Source: an uncultured Aquimarina sp. (GTDB taxonomy: Bacteria; Bacteroidota; Bacteroidia; Flavobacteriales; Flavobacteriaceae). Taken from it: a stretch of DNA of 64,000 nucleotides. A program made the position numbers and the translations under genes. Below are positions 17,584-26,148 of this stretch, piece by piece (position 1 is the first letter of the stretch; each line of letters starts with the position of its first letter). The stretch lies in contig NZ_CANMQT010000003.1 in assembly GCF_947500065.1 (NCBI RefSeq), positions 248,001-312,000 of the forward strand, given 5' to 3'. The notes beneath the pieces were generated by a model. The model made no database searches. It saw nothing but the letters and a program-made list of their open reading frames with translations, and was not told the origin of the DNA.

Positions 17584-19569
17584 ATGAAAATTACTAAATT
17601 ATTAATACTAACATTGATTATATCGCTACAGACTGTCTTTGCCCAACAAAGTAGTGTGATAAAGAACATACAAAATGTAGAAGGGGCTTCATTGGTATTA
17701 CCGCAGATTCAAATAGTCCCCATAAAAGATTCTAAGACTGCAAAAAACTACGAACTCTATATAGAGTTGCCCGAAGATTATGCAGAGAATACGAACAAAA
17801 CGTATCCTGTTCTTTATTATACCGATGCTATGTGGCATCTCGAAATGCTATCTGGCTCTGCAGAATTCATGCTAGAAAATGTTATTCTAGTCGGAATTTC
17901 CTGGCAGAAGGACGTTGCAGAAGATTTAAGGCAACAATATGGAGCTCACGCCAGCCGATTTACCGATTATTCATTCTGGAAAAAAACCAACCCTAATCAT
18001 CCTAAACTCAAATTTGGCCAAGCCGAAAATCACTTGGCATTTATTCGCAACGAAGTTATTCAATATGTAGATAACAACTATCGTACCGATCCAGACAGTC
18101 GTTCCTATTTCGGGTATTCACTAAGCGGTGCATTCGGTGCTTATATAGTATTAACTCAACCCGATACTTTTGATAATTACATTCTTGGTAGTCCATTAAA
18201 CAAAGGCCTAATCCCTTACCTTTCTGAGATTAATACCAAATTGGGACCGATCGAGTCCAATAAGAACAATCCATTGCACGTCAACGTATATATCGCCTAT
18301 GGTACATTAGAAAAAGAAAAGGACGAACCTATAGACGAATATTTAGAATTGCTGAAGAATAGAAAGAATTTAAGTTTATCTGTGCAAAATAAAACAATGG
18401 AAGGCGATCATGGAACCGCTTTCCCCAGGGTTGCTGTAGAAAGTGTCGCTTGGTTGTCATCCTTGATGAGTCATGTTTCAACAAATAGGAACGAGGTCTC
18501 ATTCTGGTCGATTCCACATCTTAATAACCCATATATCAGTCCAACACCAGAAGACAGAAAAGATGGAATATCAGTGGATACTTTATCGGTAAATAGCAAT
18601 GACCAAAAGGCAATCCTCAACCTGTCAAAAGAAATTTTTGAAGGCAAACATGGAAGCTATGATGCTTTGCTCATTTCACATAAAAACAAATTAGTTTTTG
18701 AATCCTATTATAAAAAAGGACGTGTCAATTTACCACATGGACAGGCATCAGCAGTAAAAGCGTATACCAGTTTGGTTTTGGGTAGAGCAATCCAAATGGG
18801 CTACTTATCCATGGAAGATCTAAACAAACCTATGATTAGTTTTCTAAAAGATGTCGACCTTAAAAAATTTACCAAAGGTGCCGAAAAAATCACACTTCAT
18901 AAGGCATTGACCATGCACGGAGGATTGACTATAGATAGCGATACATGGAAAGAAATTGAGAAAGATTCTGTTCGATTAAAAGGCCAAGGGCTGGTTCAGA
19001 CACTTCTTGAGGAAAGCGGACCTATTACTCCAGAGTCTCAGACGTATTTGTATGGTAATTTTAATCCAATGTTAGTGATGACGGTCATCGACGCCGTTGT
19101 TCCAGGAACGGCGGAGAACTTTATTAAAACTGAGCTACTCGACAAACTCGGTATTACAAACTATAAATGGTCAACTCATATAAGTGGTTTGCCAGAAGCG
19201 GGGTGGCGTGCAAGTATCATGTCTCGAGACATGCTCAAATTGGGTAATTTGGTTCTCAATAAGGGTACATTAAACGGCGAGCAGCTTATTTCTGCAGAAT
19301 ATCTTGCTAAAGCCACCAGTGGCATTGTGAAACCTACTCAGGACTGGATGCCTAAAGACTATCGTTACGGCTATTTTTGGTATCAAACACTCGTAAAAGT
19401 AGGTGATAAAAGTTATGATACCGCATTTGCTTGGGGAGGCGGAGGACAACGTGTAATAGTGATAGAAGAGCTTGATTTGACCATTGTAATTTCTGGTCAT
19501 GATGGTGAAGATGACAAAATAATGACTCAAATTTCTGAAATCATTATACCAGCGTTTGTTGAACAATAA
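17584..19569 (+). CDS. Secreted esterase / beta-lactamase-fold serine hydrolase fusion
   Basis: The 661-residue protein has a signal peptide (residues 1-20, cleavage after FAQ). It carries two separate serine-hydrolase folds. Residues ~35-300 are an alpha/beta esterase with elbow GYSLSG (Ser179). Residues ~335-655 are a class C beta-lactamase-like domain with SxxK at S389-A-V-K392, YxN at Y490-G-N492, and GGGG near 622 in place of the third motif. Both sets of catalytic residues look intact, so two active sites in one secreted chain are likely. The two domains correspond to the two neighbouring stand-alone proteins (esterase at 16306, beta-lactamase fold at 12533), pointing to a fused pathway. 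Substrate unknown. Confidence 0.83.
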   Translation: MKITKLLILTLIISLQTVFAQQSSVIKNIQNVEGASLVLPQIQIVPIKDSKTAKNYELYIELPEDYAENTNKTYPVLYYTDAMWHLEMLSGSAEFMLENVILVGISWQKDVAEDLRQQYGAHASRFTDYSFWKKTNPNHPKLKFGQAENHLAFIRNEVIQYVDNNYRTDPDSRSYFGYSLSGAFGAYIVLTQPDTFDNYILGSPLNKGLIPYLSEINTKLGPIESNKNNPLHVNVYIAYGTLEKEKDEPIDEYLELLKNRKNLSLSVQNKTMEGDHGTAFPRVAVESVAWLSSLMSHVSTNRNEVSFWSIPHLNNPYISPTPEDRKDGISVDTLSVNSNDQKAILNLSKEIFEGKHGSYDALLISHKNKLVFESYYKKGRVNLPHGQASAVKAYTSLVLGRAIQMGYLSMEDLNKPMISFLKDVDLKKFTKGAEKITLHKALTMHGGLTIDSDTWKEIEKDSVRLKGQGLVQTLLEESGPITPESQTYLYGNFNPMLVMTVIDAVVPGTAENFIKTELLDKLGITNYKWSTHISGLPEAGWRASIMSRDMLKLGNLVLNKGTLNGEQLISAEYLAKATSGIVKPTQDWMPKDYRYGYFWYQTLVKVGDKSYDTAFAWGGGGQRVIVIEELDLTIVISGHDGEDDKIMTQISEIIIPAFVEQ

Positions 19570-19598
19570 TCCCATAAAAACTTTTTTGAATGATCATA

Positions 19599-19630
19599 AC
19601 CTGCCTGCCAGACGGCAACGGCAGGCAGGT
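19599..19630. repeat. GC-rich palindrome, REP-like
   Basis: The arms are ACCTGCCTGCC and its complement around a 10-nt loop, 30 bp past the fusion gene. Such CTGCCTGCC palindromes recur in flavobacterial spacers. It could also serve as a terminator, although no T-run follows. Confidence 0.5.
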
Positions 19631-19724
19631 ATGTGAATTATAATCTACGGCAACATTTGGATAGGCTCAATGTGACAATTCTACATAAACTTCACGGCAA
19701 AATAGTGATAAACAGCAATCGCTG

Positions 19725-19746
19725 AGAATCGCGTATTTAAAAATTT
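19725..19746. repeat. 22-bp dispersed repeat, copy 2
   Basis: Exact copy of 8644-8665, in the spacer upstream of the RibD-like reductase gene. Confidence 0.75.
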
Positions 19747-19827
19747 CTGGGTTGTGGTGAGCGAAGCCGAACCATAGGAGGGAAGATTAATGTGTTTCAA
19801 ATGAAAACATAGCTTTGATGTTAAAAT

Positions 19828-19840
19828 TATACACTGTATA
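19828..19840. promoter_or_regulatory. Candidate TetR operator TATAC-ACT-GTATA
   Basis: This 13-bp dyad lies 23 bp upstream of the reductase gene and overlaps a TATATTTA promoter-like stretch. The next gene in the operon encodes a TetR regulator, so autoregulation of both genes is plausible. Confidence 0.35.
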
Positions 19841-19863
19841 TTTATGTTTTTAATTCAAATAAT

Positions 19864-20415
19864 ATGGAAAATAAATATGCAAATGGCTACGTTTTTATGG
19901 CTTCAAGTTTAGATGGATTTGTAGCGAGACAAGACAATTCTTTAGATTGGTTAATGAAGTATGGCGTAGATGAAAATGATAATAGTTTTGAGGAATTCAC
20001 CAAAAATATAGATGTGTTAGTAATGGGAAGTGGCACATTTAAAACTGTACTTGGTTTTAAACAATGGCCTTATAAAATGCCTGTATATGTTTTGAGCGGA
20101 AGATTAACTCAAGATGATGTTCCAGAATCATTACAGGAACAAGTAAAGATTAAGGCTTTAAATCCTAAAGAGTTAATGCAACTTCTTTATGAGAAAGGTC
20201 TTAAAAAAGCTTATATAGATGGTGGTAAGTTAGTACAATCATTTATTAATGATGGTTTTATTAAAGAAATAACGCTCACACAAATTCCTATTCTAATTGG
20301 TAAAGGAAAGAGATTATTCGGAGAATTGGATAAGGATATTGATTTAGAATTAATTAATTCAAAACCTATGAAATTTGGCTTTATACAAAATCACTATCAA
20401 GTATTAAATAAATAG
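19864..20415 (+). CDS. RibD C-terminal/dihydrofolate reductase-like protein
   Basis: This 183-residue cytoplasmic protein has the fold signature of the RibD-C/DHFR superfamily. It shows an opening strand with ASSLDGFVARQDNSLDWL (residues 13-30), VLVMGSGTFKTVL near 55, a GRLTQ turn, YIDGGKLVQSFI near 118 and the IPILIGKGKRLF strand near 140. Members bind NADPH and reduce small molecules; most stand-alone copies have no assigned substrate. It is followed after 2 bp by a TetR regulator and is surely in one operon with it. Confidence 0.88.
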   Translation: MENKYANGYVFMASSLDGFVARQDNSLDWLMKYGVDENDNSFEEFTKNIDVLVMGSGTFKTVLGFKQWPYKMPVYVLSGRLTQDDVPESLQEQVKIKALNPKELMQLLYEKGLKKAYIDGGKLVQSFINDGFIKEITLTQIPILIGKGKRLFGELDKDIDLELINSKPMKFGFIQNHYQVLNK

Positions 20416-20417
20416 AT

Positions 20418-20981
20418 ATGACAAGTAAATCATTAGGTAGACCAACAAATGATGAATTGATATTGTCAAAAGATCATATTTTAAAAGTAGCGCTTAAAGT
20501 TCTTGATGAACAAGGAGAGATTGGGCTTTCATTTAGAAAATTAGCGAATGTGTTTGGAGTGACTGCAATGGCTTTAAAACATCACGTAGGTTCACGTCAA
20601 GATATTATAAAAAGCCTTGTAGAAGTTGTATATAAAAATGTAAACGAAATTACCATAACTGATGATTCTAAAGAAGTGATAAGAGCATTATTAGATAACT
20701 ATTGTAAATGTGTTTTTAAGCATCCAAATGTATCAAGATTATTACTAATAGACCATTCTCTAATTAATAAAGAATTAATTGAACTTACTAATTCAATTAG
20801 AAAACATGCCATTTCATTAGTTAATGATGAAACTGAAGGTATTCTATTGGCAGATTTAATTGTGGATTACACACATGGTTTTGCATTAGCTGCAGCTTCA
20901 CAAAATGAAAAAACGGATTTAGGAGTATTAACTATCAATGACTTTTATAAAGGTATCGATTGGATATTTGCAAGAGTTTAG
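20418..20981 (+). CDS. TetR/AcrR family regulator
   Basis: This 187-residue repressor has an N-terminal helix-turn-helix at residues 15-65 (ILKVALKVLDEQGEIGLSF, then ANVFGVTAMALKHHVGS). The all-helical ligand domain resembles the tetracycline-repressor C-terminal class. It starts 2 bp after the reductase gene, so the two are co-transcribed. The likely control site is the dyad upstream of the reductase gene. The ligand is unknown and may be the substrate of the reductase. Confidence 0.88.
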   Translation: MTSKSLGRPTNDELILSKDHILKVALKVLDEQGEIGLSFRKLANVFGVTAMALKHHVGSRQDIIKSLVEVVYKNVNEITITDDSKEVIRALLDNYCKCVFKHPNVSRLLLIDHSLINKELIELTNSIRKHAISLVNDETEGILLADLIVDYTHGFALAAASQNEKTDLGVLTINDFYKGIDWIFARV

Positions 20982-21578
<597 letters not shown>

Positions 21579-24500
21579 TTAGTTATTTATAACCTCGTTT
21601 AAAATCTTACCTACAATATCTCTATATGCAACACTTCTTGGTTTTGTATCTTCAGCACCCCATTCTTCAAGAGATAGTATTTTTTCCTCTCCATTTTTTT
21701 TATGGTATGGTAGAAATTGAAATTGACTTAAATCTGCACTATTAGTTTCTTTAAAGTTCTTCTCAAGTAATGCCCATGACCTCCATACACATTCTTTCAC
21801 CAAAATACACATTATCTTTTTTGACGGATCATTAATTGCCATTTCTATACCTATTTTAACTTCATTGTCAATAATATAATCAGAGGCCATAAAATTTGCA
21901 GAAACCATATAAATAATCAAATCAGCCTCCTGCAATTTAGTTTGTATTTGCTCATCCCATTTCCCAGCTCTAATATCCTCACATGCCCATTCTGTAATAG
22001 TGTCATATCTCACTAATGGTGCTAAATGAACCCTTAATTCATCCTTGTAATCTACATCTTTTCGTGAATACGATATAAATACGTTCTTAACTTTGCTACT
22101 TCTATCTAGTAATGACATCTCCAATGAATTTAATTTTCGTTTAACTTTTGTTTGAATACATTCTCCATAAAACACACCTTCACTTATATTTATTTTTGTT
22201 CCTTTAATATCAAAAAAACAACTATTATCTGTTGAAAGACTTACATTCTGGTAATCACCTCTGTCACCGTTTATACTATCCTCTCCTCCATCAACAAAAA
22301 AGTCAAATAGTTCTTGAGAAAATTTTGTCAAAGAATTTCCATTTTCAATATGGAATATTACTTCCTGACTTTCTCTGTTAAAGTGCATCAAAACTTGTAC
22401 ATTATAATTCAGGTTCTTAAATATTAAACCATATTTCCAAATCGAACTTTCATCAATGGCTTCTTTACCATATTTTGAAATAAAATTGAATACCGCACCT
22501 TCATGTAAAAAATCTTCAAATCGAATACAAAATGTATATGGTAAAACATCCAATAGTGTATTTTTTAAAGCGGAATTGTTTTCAGGAAGAAATTGAGGAA
22601 CTATAAATTTCTTAAAACTATCTGAGAATGGGCTTTGAAATATCAAACCGAATTTTGTCATTAGATTAATGAATAATTCAGCAGCCTCTTCTTTTAAAAG
22701 ATCTTTTAGATCATTGTAGTCTACTACTCCATTATTATTTTGCATCTGTACTTTAGTAAGTACCTTATTGTAAATCCAATCTGAAAGTGATGGAGGATTT
22801 GAAAACACAAAGCTTTTTAATTCTTCAGATTCTCTAAAGTGTAAAATTCTTCCAGTGTATTCCAAATAGTTAAGTAAATAAGCAAATTCTTCATTTGAAA
22901 AACTTGAGGCATAGTTATCTTTAAACTCATTTATATCCCAATATATTTTTTCTGGGTTCGTCTCTTTATCAAGTTTTTTTCTAACCGAAACATTTTTCTT
23001 AGAAAGATCTTTGAATTTACTAGCATGTTCTTTAATTAAATGTTGGAATCTTTTAATGAAGTTATTTACTGTTGGTTCCCATTTTGATGATTTATTCAAA
23101 AATTCAGATATATCAATAGCAAATGTATTATGAAATGGGAGATCATAAAGATGTGCTTTTTCACTTTTTGGAAAAATAATTTCATCATTCTCATTTTCCC
23201 ATACATTTTGAATCATTAACTGTGGACTACTATTACCGAACCTCTTAACAGTACCAAGCCAATATGGATAATTATCTTTTCCTATTGAATCACGCCAAAG
23301 AATTATGTTAATATCATAAGGTCGTAAGAATATTTTATGAGTCCCATGGTGGTACGATTGTCCTCCAAAATCCCATAAGAGTGCTGAATACCCAGAATTT
23401 CCAACTTTGTATTCAGTTGTTTTGGTTCCATGAGTTGAAACATGATCATGTACGAATAAATTGCCTAGTAGCACATTAAACAATTGAGTTTTACCAATTC
23501 TTTCCGTACCTATTATATTTACTTTGACATGTTTATTTTCTTCAAGGCCTCCTTCATCAATGCTAATCTTAAAACCAATTATTCCATTCAAATCATCAAA
23601 ATCAGAGAGAGGTAATTTTAATTTTTGATTTCCACTCAACTTTAAAACAGAAAGTTTTCGCATTTTATTAACCGTTAACTCTTTAATATCCGAGATTTCA
23701 TTATTCCTTAAATCAAGATGTCTTAAGTTGTGAAGATGTCTAATAGGGCTTAAATCAGAGATGTTATTTTTTGAAAGTATTAAGGTTGTTAATTGTGGTA
23801 AATCCCGAATGATTCCAATATTTGAAATTTCTGTATTACTTATATCCAATAACTTCAAATCACGAAATCGTCTTAAAAATCCTAATCCAGAGTTAATAGG
23901 GTTTATAATTTTAAGTGTCGTAATCTTATCATTATCATTAATATCGTATTCGCCAATTAAATCATTTTTTATTAACGATTTATGCATGTACTCTGAATCA
24001 ATCTCATCTGTAAATGACAATTGTACTTTTACATCAAAATGTGGAATAAAAAGGATTTCATTAGCTTCTTTCATTTGTTCTATGGGTATACGAACAAAAG
24101 TTGAAAAATCTGTAGGAAGCCACCAGCGCCTTATTTTGCGATTATATGGCTTAATTTGTATTGCATTGTAATGAACGATGTATTTACGTTGGATCCATCC
24201 AATATTTGCTAGATCTTCAATTTCACACATTTCCCATTCAGAACTGAATGAACCGATGGTATTTACTGAATAGTTTGCATTACATAAATAAAAATAATCT
24301 CCTATTTGTGCATGTTTAAAGTCCTCAGCCTGTGTATACGGCCTTTTCCCTTTAGCTTTAGTATCTTTATGTATAACAGCTATCTTTCGTTGTTGAAAGT
24401 CTCTTACTTGTTCATAAGTGAATAAACTACCATGCGATAACTTGTGAATTGGGTTTTCTATATTGAATACAACATTTGAATCCTGAAATCCATTTTTATA

Positions 24501-24944
24501 TTGGTTAATAGTTTCCCGAATAGGATTATCCTTTGATGAATTAGCAAGCTCCCTAATTCTTGATTGAGTGATATTAATTAAATATAATTGATCACGTCTT
24601 CCGAATAAAATCAAGATATCCGCTCCAGAAATATGGGATTTAATCTGTTCAAACCAAATTCGTTTATCACCCCTTGTATTTGATCTATATAATTGAGATT
24701 TTGTGATAAACACTTCATCTTCAAGAAGAAAATTTGTTGGAATTGACTCTTTAAAATCTGCACCGAATTTCTGCTTATCATAATCGTGCAGTTGCAAATA
24801 CAAAAGTAAATCACGAATTGTTTGTGTAGCATCTAAAATACTTTTCTCTAATGCCGTTTGGGTAACTTCTATCTGTGCAAAAGGAATGTTAAGAGTCTTA
24901 AAATATTCTAGCTTAGACTGTTCAGATTTATTTAATTCTCTCAT
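21579..24944 (-). CDS. Sensor-LRR-Roc/COR-TIR NLR-like defence protein
   Basis: This 1121-residue multidomain protein is, in order, as follows. Residues 1-150 are a domain homologous to the N-terminus of the adjacent restriction enzyme. Residues ~190-300 look like an EVE/PUA-type barrel (GDYFYLCNA, TIGSF, GWIQRKY), a tentative call. Residues ~340-450 are four to five leucine-rich repeats. The Roc GTPase starts at ~470, with P-loop GTERIGKT (479-486) and switch motif WDFGGQ (524-529). A COR-like region covers ~640-900. The TIR domain runs from ~953 (FISYSRKD) with candidate catalytic Glu1028 in IDNEV. TIR domains of bacterial defence proteins degrade NAD+ when activated, killing the infected cell. 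The gene follows the restriction enzyme by 22 bp in one operon. The expected role is abortive infection triggered through the N-terminal sensor. Confidence 0.85.
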   Translation of the reverse strand: MRELNKSEQSKLEYFKTLNIPFAQIEVTQTALEKSILDATQTIRDLLLYLQLHDYDKQKFGADFKESIPTNFLLEDEVFITKSQLYRSNTRGDKRIWFEQIKSHISGADILILFGRRDQLYLINITQSRIRELANSSKDNPIRETINQYKNGFQDSNVVFNIENPIHKLSHGSLFTYEQVRDFQQRKIAVIHKDTKAKGKRPYTQAEDFKHAQIGDYFYLCNANYSVNTIGSFSSEWEMCEIEDLANIGWIQRKYIVHYNAIQIKPYNRKIRRWWLPTDFSTFVRIPIEQMKEANEILFIPHFDVKVQLSFTDEIDSEYMHKSLIKNDLIGEYDINDNDKITTLKIINPINSGLGFLRRFRDLKLLDISNTEISNIGIIRDLPQLTTLILSKNNISDLSPIRHLHNLRHLDLRNNEISDIKELTVNKMRKLSVLKLSGNQKLKLPLSDFDDLNGIIGFKISIDEGGLEENKHVKVNIIGTERIGKTQLFNVLLGNLFVHDHVSTHGTKTTEYKVGNSGYSALLWDFGGQSYHHGTHKIFLRPYDINIILWRDSIGKDNYPYWLGTVKRFGNSSPQLMIQNVWENENDEIIFPKSEKAHLYDLPFHNTFAIDISEFLNKSSKWEPTVNNFIKRFQHLIKEHASKFKDLSKKNVSVRKKLDKETNPEKIYWDINEFKDNYASSFSNEEFAYLLNYLEYTGRILHFRESEELKSFVFSNPPSLSDWIYNKVLTKVQMQNNNGVVDYNDLKDLLKEEAAELFINLMTKFGLIFQSPFSDSFKKFIVPQFLPENNSALKNTLLDVLPYTFCIRFEDFLHEGAVFNFISKYGKEAIDESSIWKYGLIFKNLNYNVQVLMHFNRESQEVIFHIENGNSLTKFSQELFDFFVDGGEDSINGDRGDYQNVSLSTDNSCFFDIKGTKINISEGVFYGECIQTKVKRKLNSLEMSLLDRSSKVKNVFISYSRKDVDYKDELRVHLAPLVRYDTITEWACEDIRAGKWDEQIQTKLQEADLIIYMVSANFMASDYIIDNEVKIGIEMAINDPSKKIMCILVKECVWRSWALLEKNFKETNSADLSQFQFLPYHKKNGEEKILSLEEWGAEDTKPRSVAYRDIVGKILNEVINN

Positions 24945-24966
24945 ACATACAAATGTAAGAGTTTTG

Positions 24967-26148
24967 TTATAAGATTAGATTATAAATATTACTTGGAGGA
25001 AACAATAAATCCAAACTATTAGGCTTAATCTTAAATAAAGGTCCTTTTTCAACAACTCTACCTTTTGAGTTTCTTTTGATTAAATGGTCTAAAGTAATAA
25101 TTCCTTGCTCCAATAAAATATCAAATTGTGATACAATAGGTTTTCTTGTATGCTCAACTTGTTTGTATTGAAAATATTCTTTTCCATCATCGTAAATTGT
25201 ATCGGCGGCTACCCAGAATGTTTCTTTATGCTTTTCAAGTAGCCTTTGATGTAACTTATCCAATGTCCAAACTACAAAGTCCCCTACTCCTTTTTGATTG
25301 GAGTTTTCAATAAGTTGATTTATGTCTGGATCAACTTTTAAAGTTAAGCCTTGTGAATTAGTTGTTATTGCAGAAACAGTACAGTATAATTTAAAATCTT
25401 CTTCTCTCCAATAACCAAAAGCATTTAATATTTCTGCAGATCTTTTAAATTTACTTAATTTCCAATTTGGAACTTGTGCAAATAAATTTTTCCTATTGCC
25501 TTTATTGGCTCTGAATGATTTTAATTCTATTCCTTTATAGTCAGGAAGTTTAGAAGAATTAATATCAATCCCTAATGCCGTTTCTAATGTTCTTCCAACA
25601 GAAGTATCTGCATTTACCATTGATAATATTGGACCACCTTTAGCAAGATTGGTTAACATATTTAATAATTCTTTTGAAACTGCATTTTCAATAAAATTAA
25701 TCTCTTCAATTAATTCCTTTATTGGGTTAATAATAGCAGAATCTATTAATTGCTCTATTGGCAACTGCGTTAAATTAAGAACGTGTAATTTACCTTCAAA
25801 AGCAATTAAAGCTAAAATATCATTGGGATTAGAATATTTAGTTAATCCACTAAACCATATTCTGGGATCTCCTTTTTTTGTTTTTGGTCTATATAATGAA
25901 GTTCTTGATTTATTAACTTTATCAGTTTCATAAATAAGAGCATCTATTATTATTTTATTTTCTGGTCCTTGTGCTTGTAAGTTATAATCGTGAAAATTAT
26001 TCTTCCTTAAATAATTTCTAACTGTTCCAGTTGCATCCATAATAGACTTTTTAAGTCCATTTTCAGTAGGTTCAATTAAGGTTAAAGAGATTGAGTTTTC
26101 AGTTAAAACTTTAAGTTTTTCTTCTTCTGGGTTAGTTAGTAATCTCAT
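24967..26148 (-). CDS. MvaI/BcnI-type type II restriction endonuclease with N-terminal extension
   Basis: This is a 393-residue enzyme. The C-terminal ~230 residues match the MvaI/BcnI nuclease pattern: ETALGIDINSSKLPDYKGIE leads into the catalytic D203-x4-E208-x-K210, and TLDKLHQRLLEKH near 295 recurs in the family. MvaI and BcnI are monomeric enzymes of roughly 240 residues that cut CCWGG/CCSGG-type sites. This one has an extra ~150-residue N-terminal domain, homologous to the N-terminus of the TIR protein encoded next. RIWFSGL followed by DILALIAFEGKLHVLNLTQ is reminiscent of the B3-like effector domain of EcoRII, but this is inference. The start codon overlaps the methyltransferase stop codon (ATGA), so translation is coupled. 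The exact cut site is unknown. Confidence 0.85.
   Translation of the reverse strand: MRLLTNPEEEKLKVLTENSISLTLIEPTENGLKKSIMDATGTVRNYLRKNNFHDYNLQAQGPENKIIIDALIYETDKVNKSRTSLYRPKTKKGDPRIWFSGLTKYSNPNDILALIAFEGKLHVLNLTQLPIEQLIDSAIINPIKELIEEINFIENAVSKELLNMLTNLAKGGPILSMVNADTSVGRTLETALGIDINSSKLPDYKGIELKSFRANKGNRKNLFAQVPNWKLSKFKRSAEILNAFGYWREEDFKLYCTVSAITTNSQGLTLKVDPDINQLIENSNQKGVGDFVVWTLDKLHQRLLEKHKETFWVAADTIYDDGKEYFQYKQVEHTRKPIVSQFDILLEQGIITLDHLIKRNSKGRVVEKGPLFKIKPNSLDLLFPPSNIYNLIL

Noticed and set aside
23761..24171. 136-codon ORF opposite the TIR protein gene
   Set aside because: Mirror of the leucine-rich-repeat coding region; no independent support.
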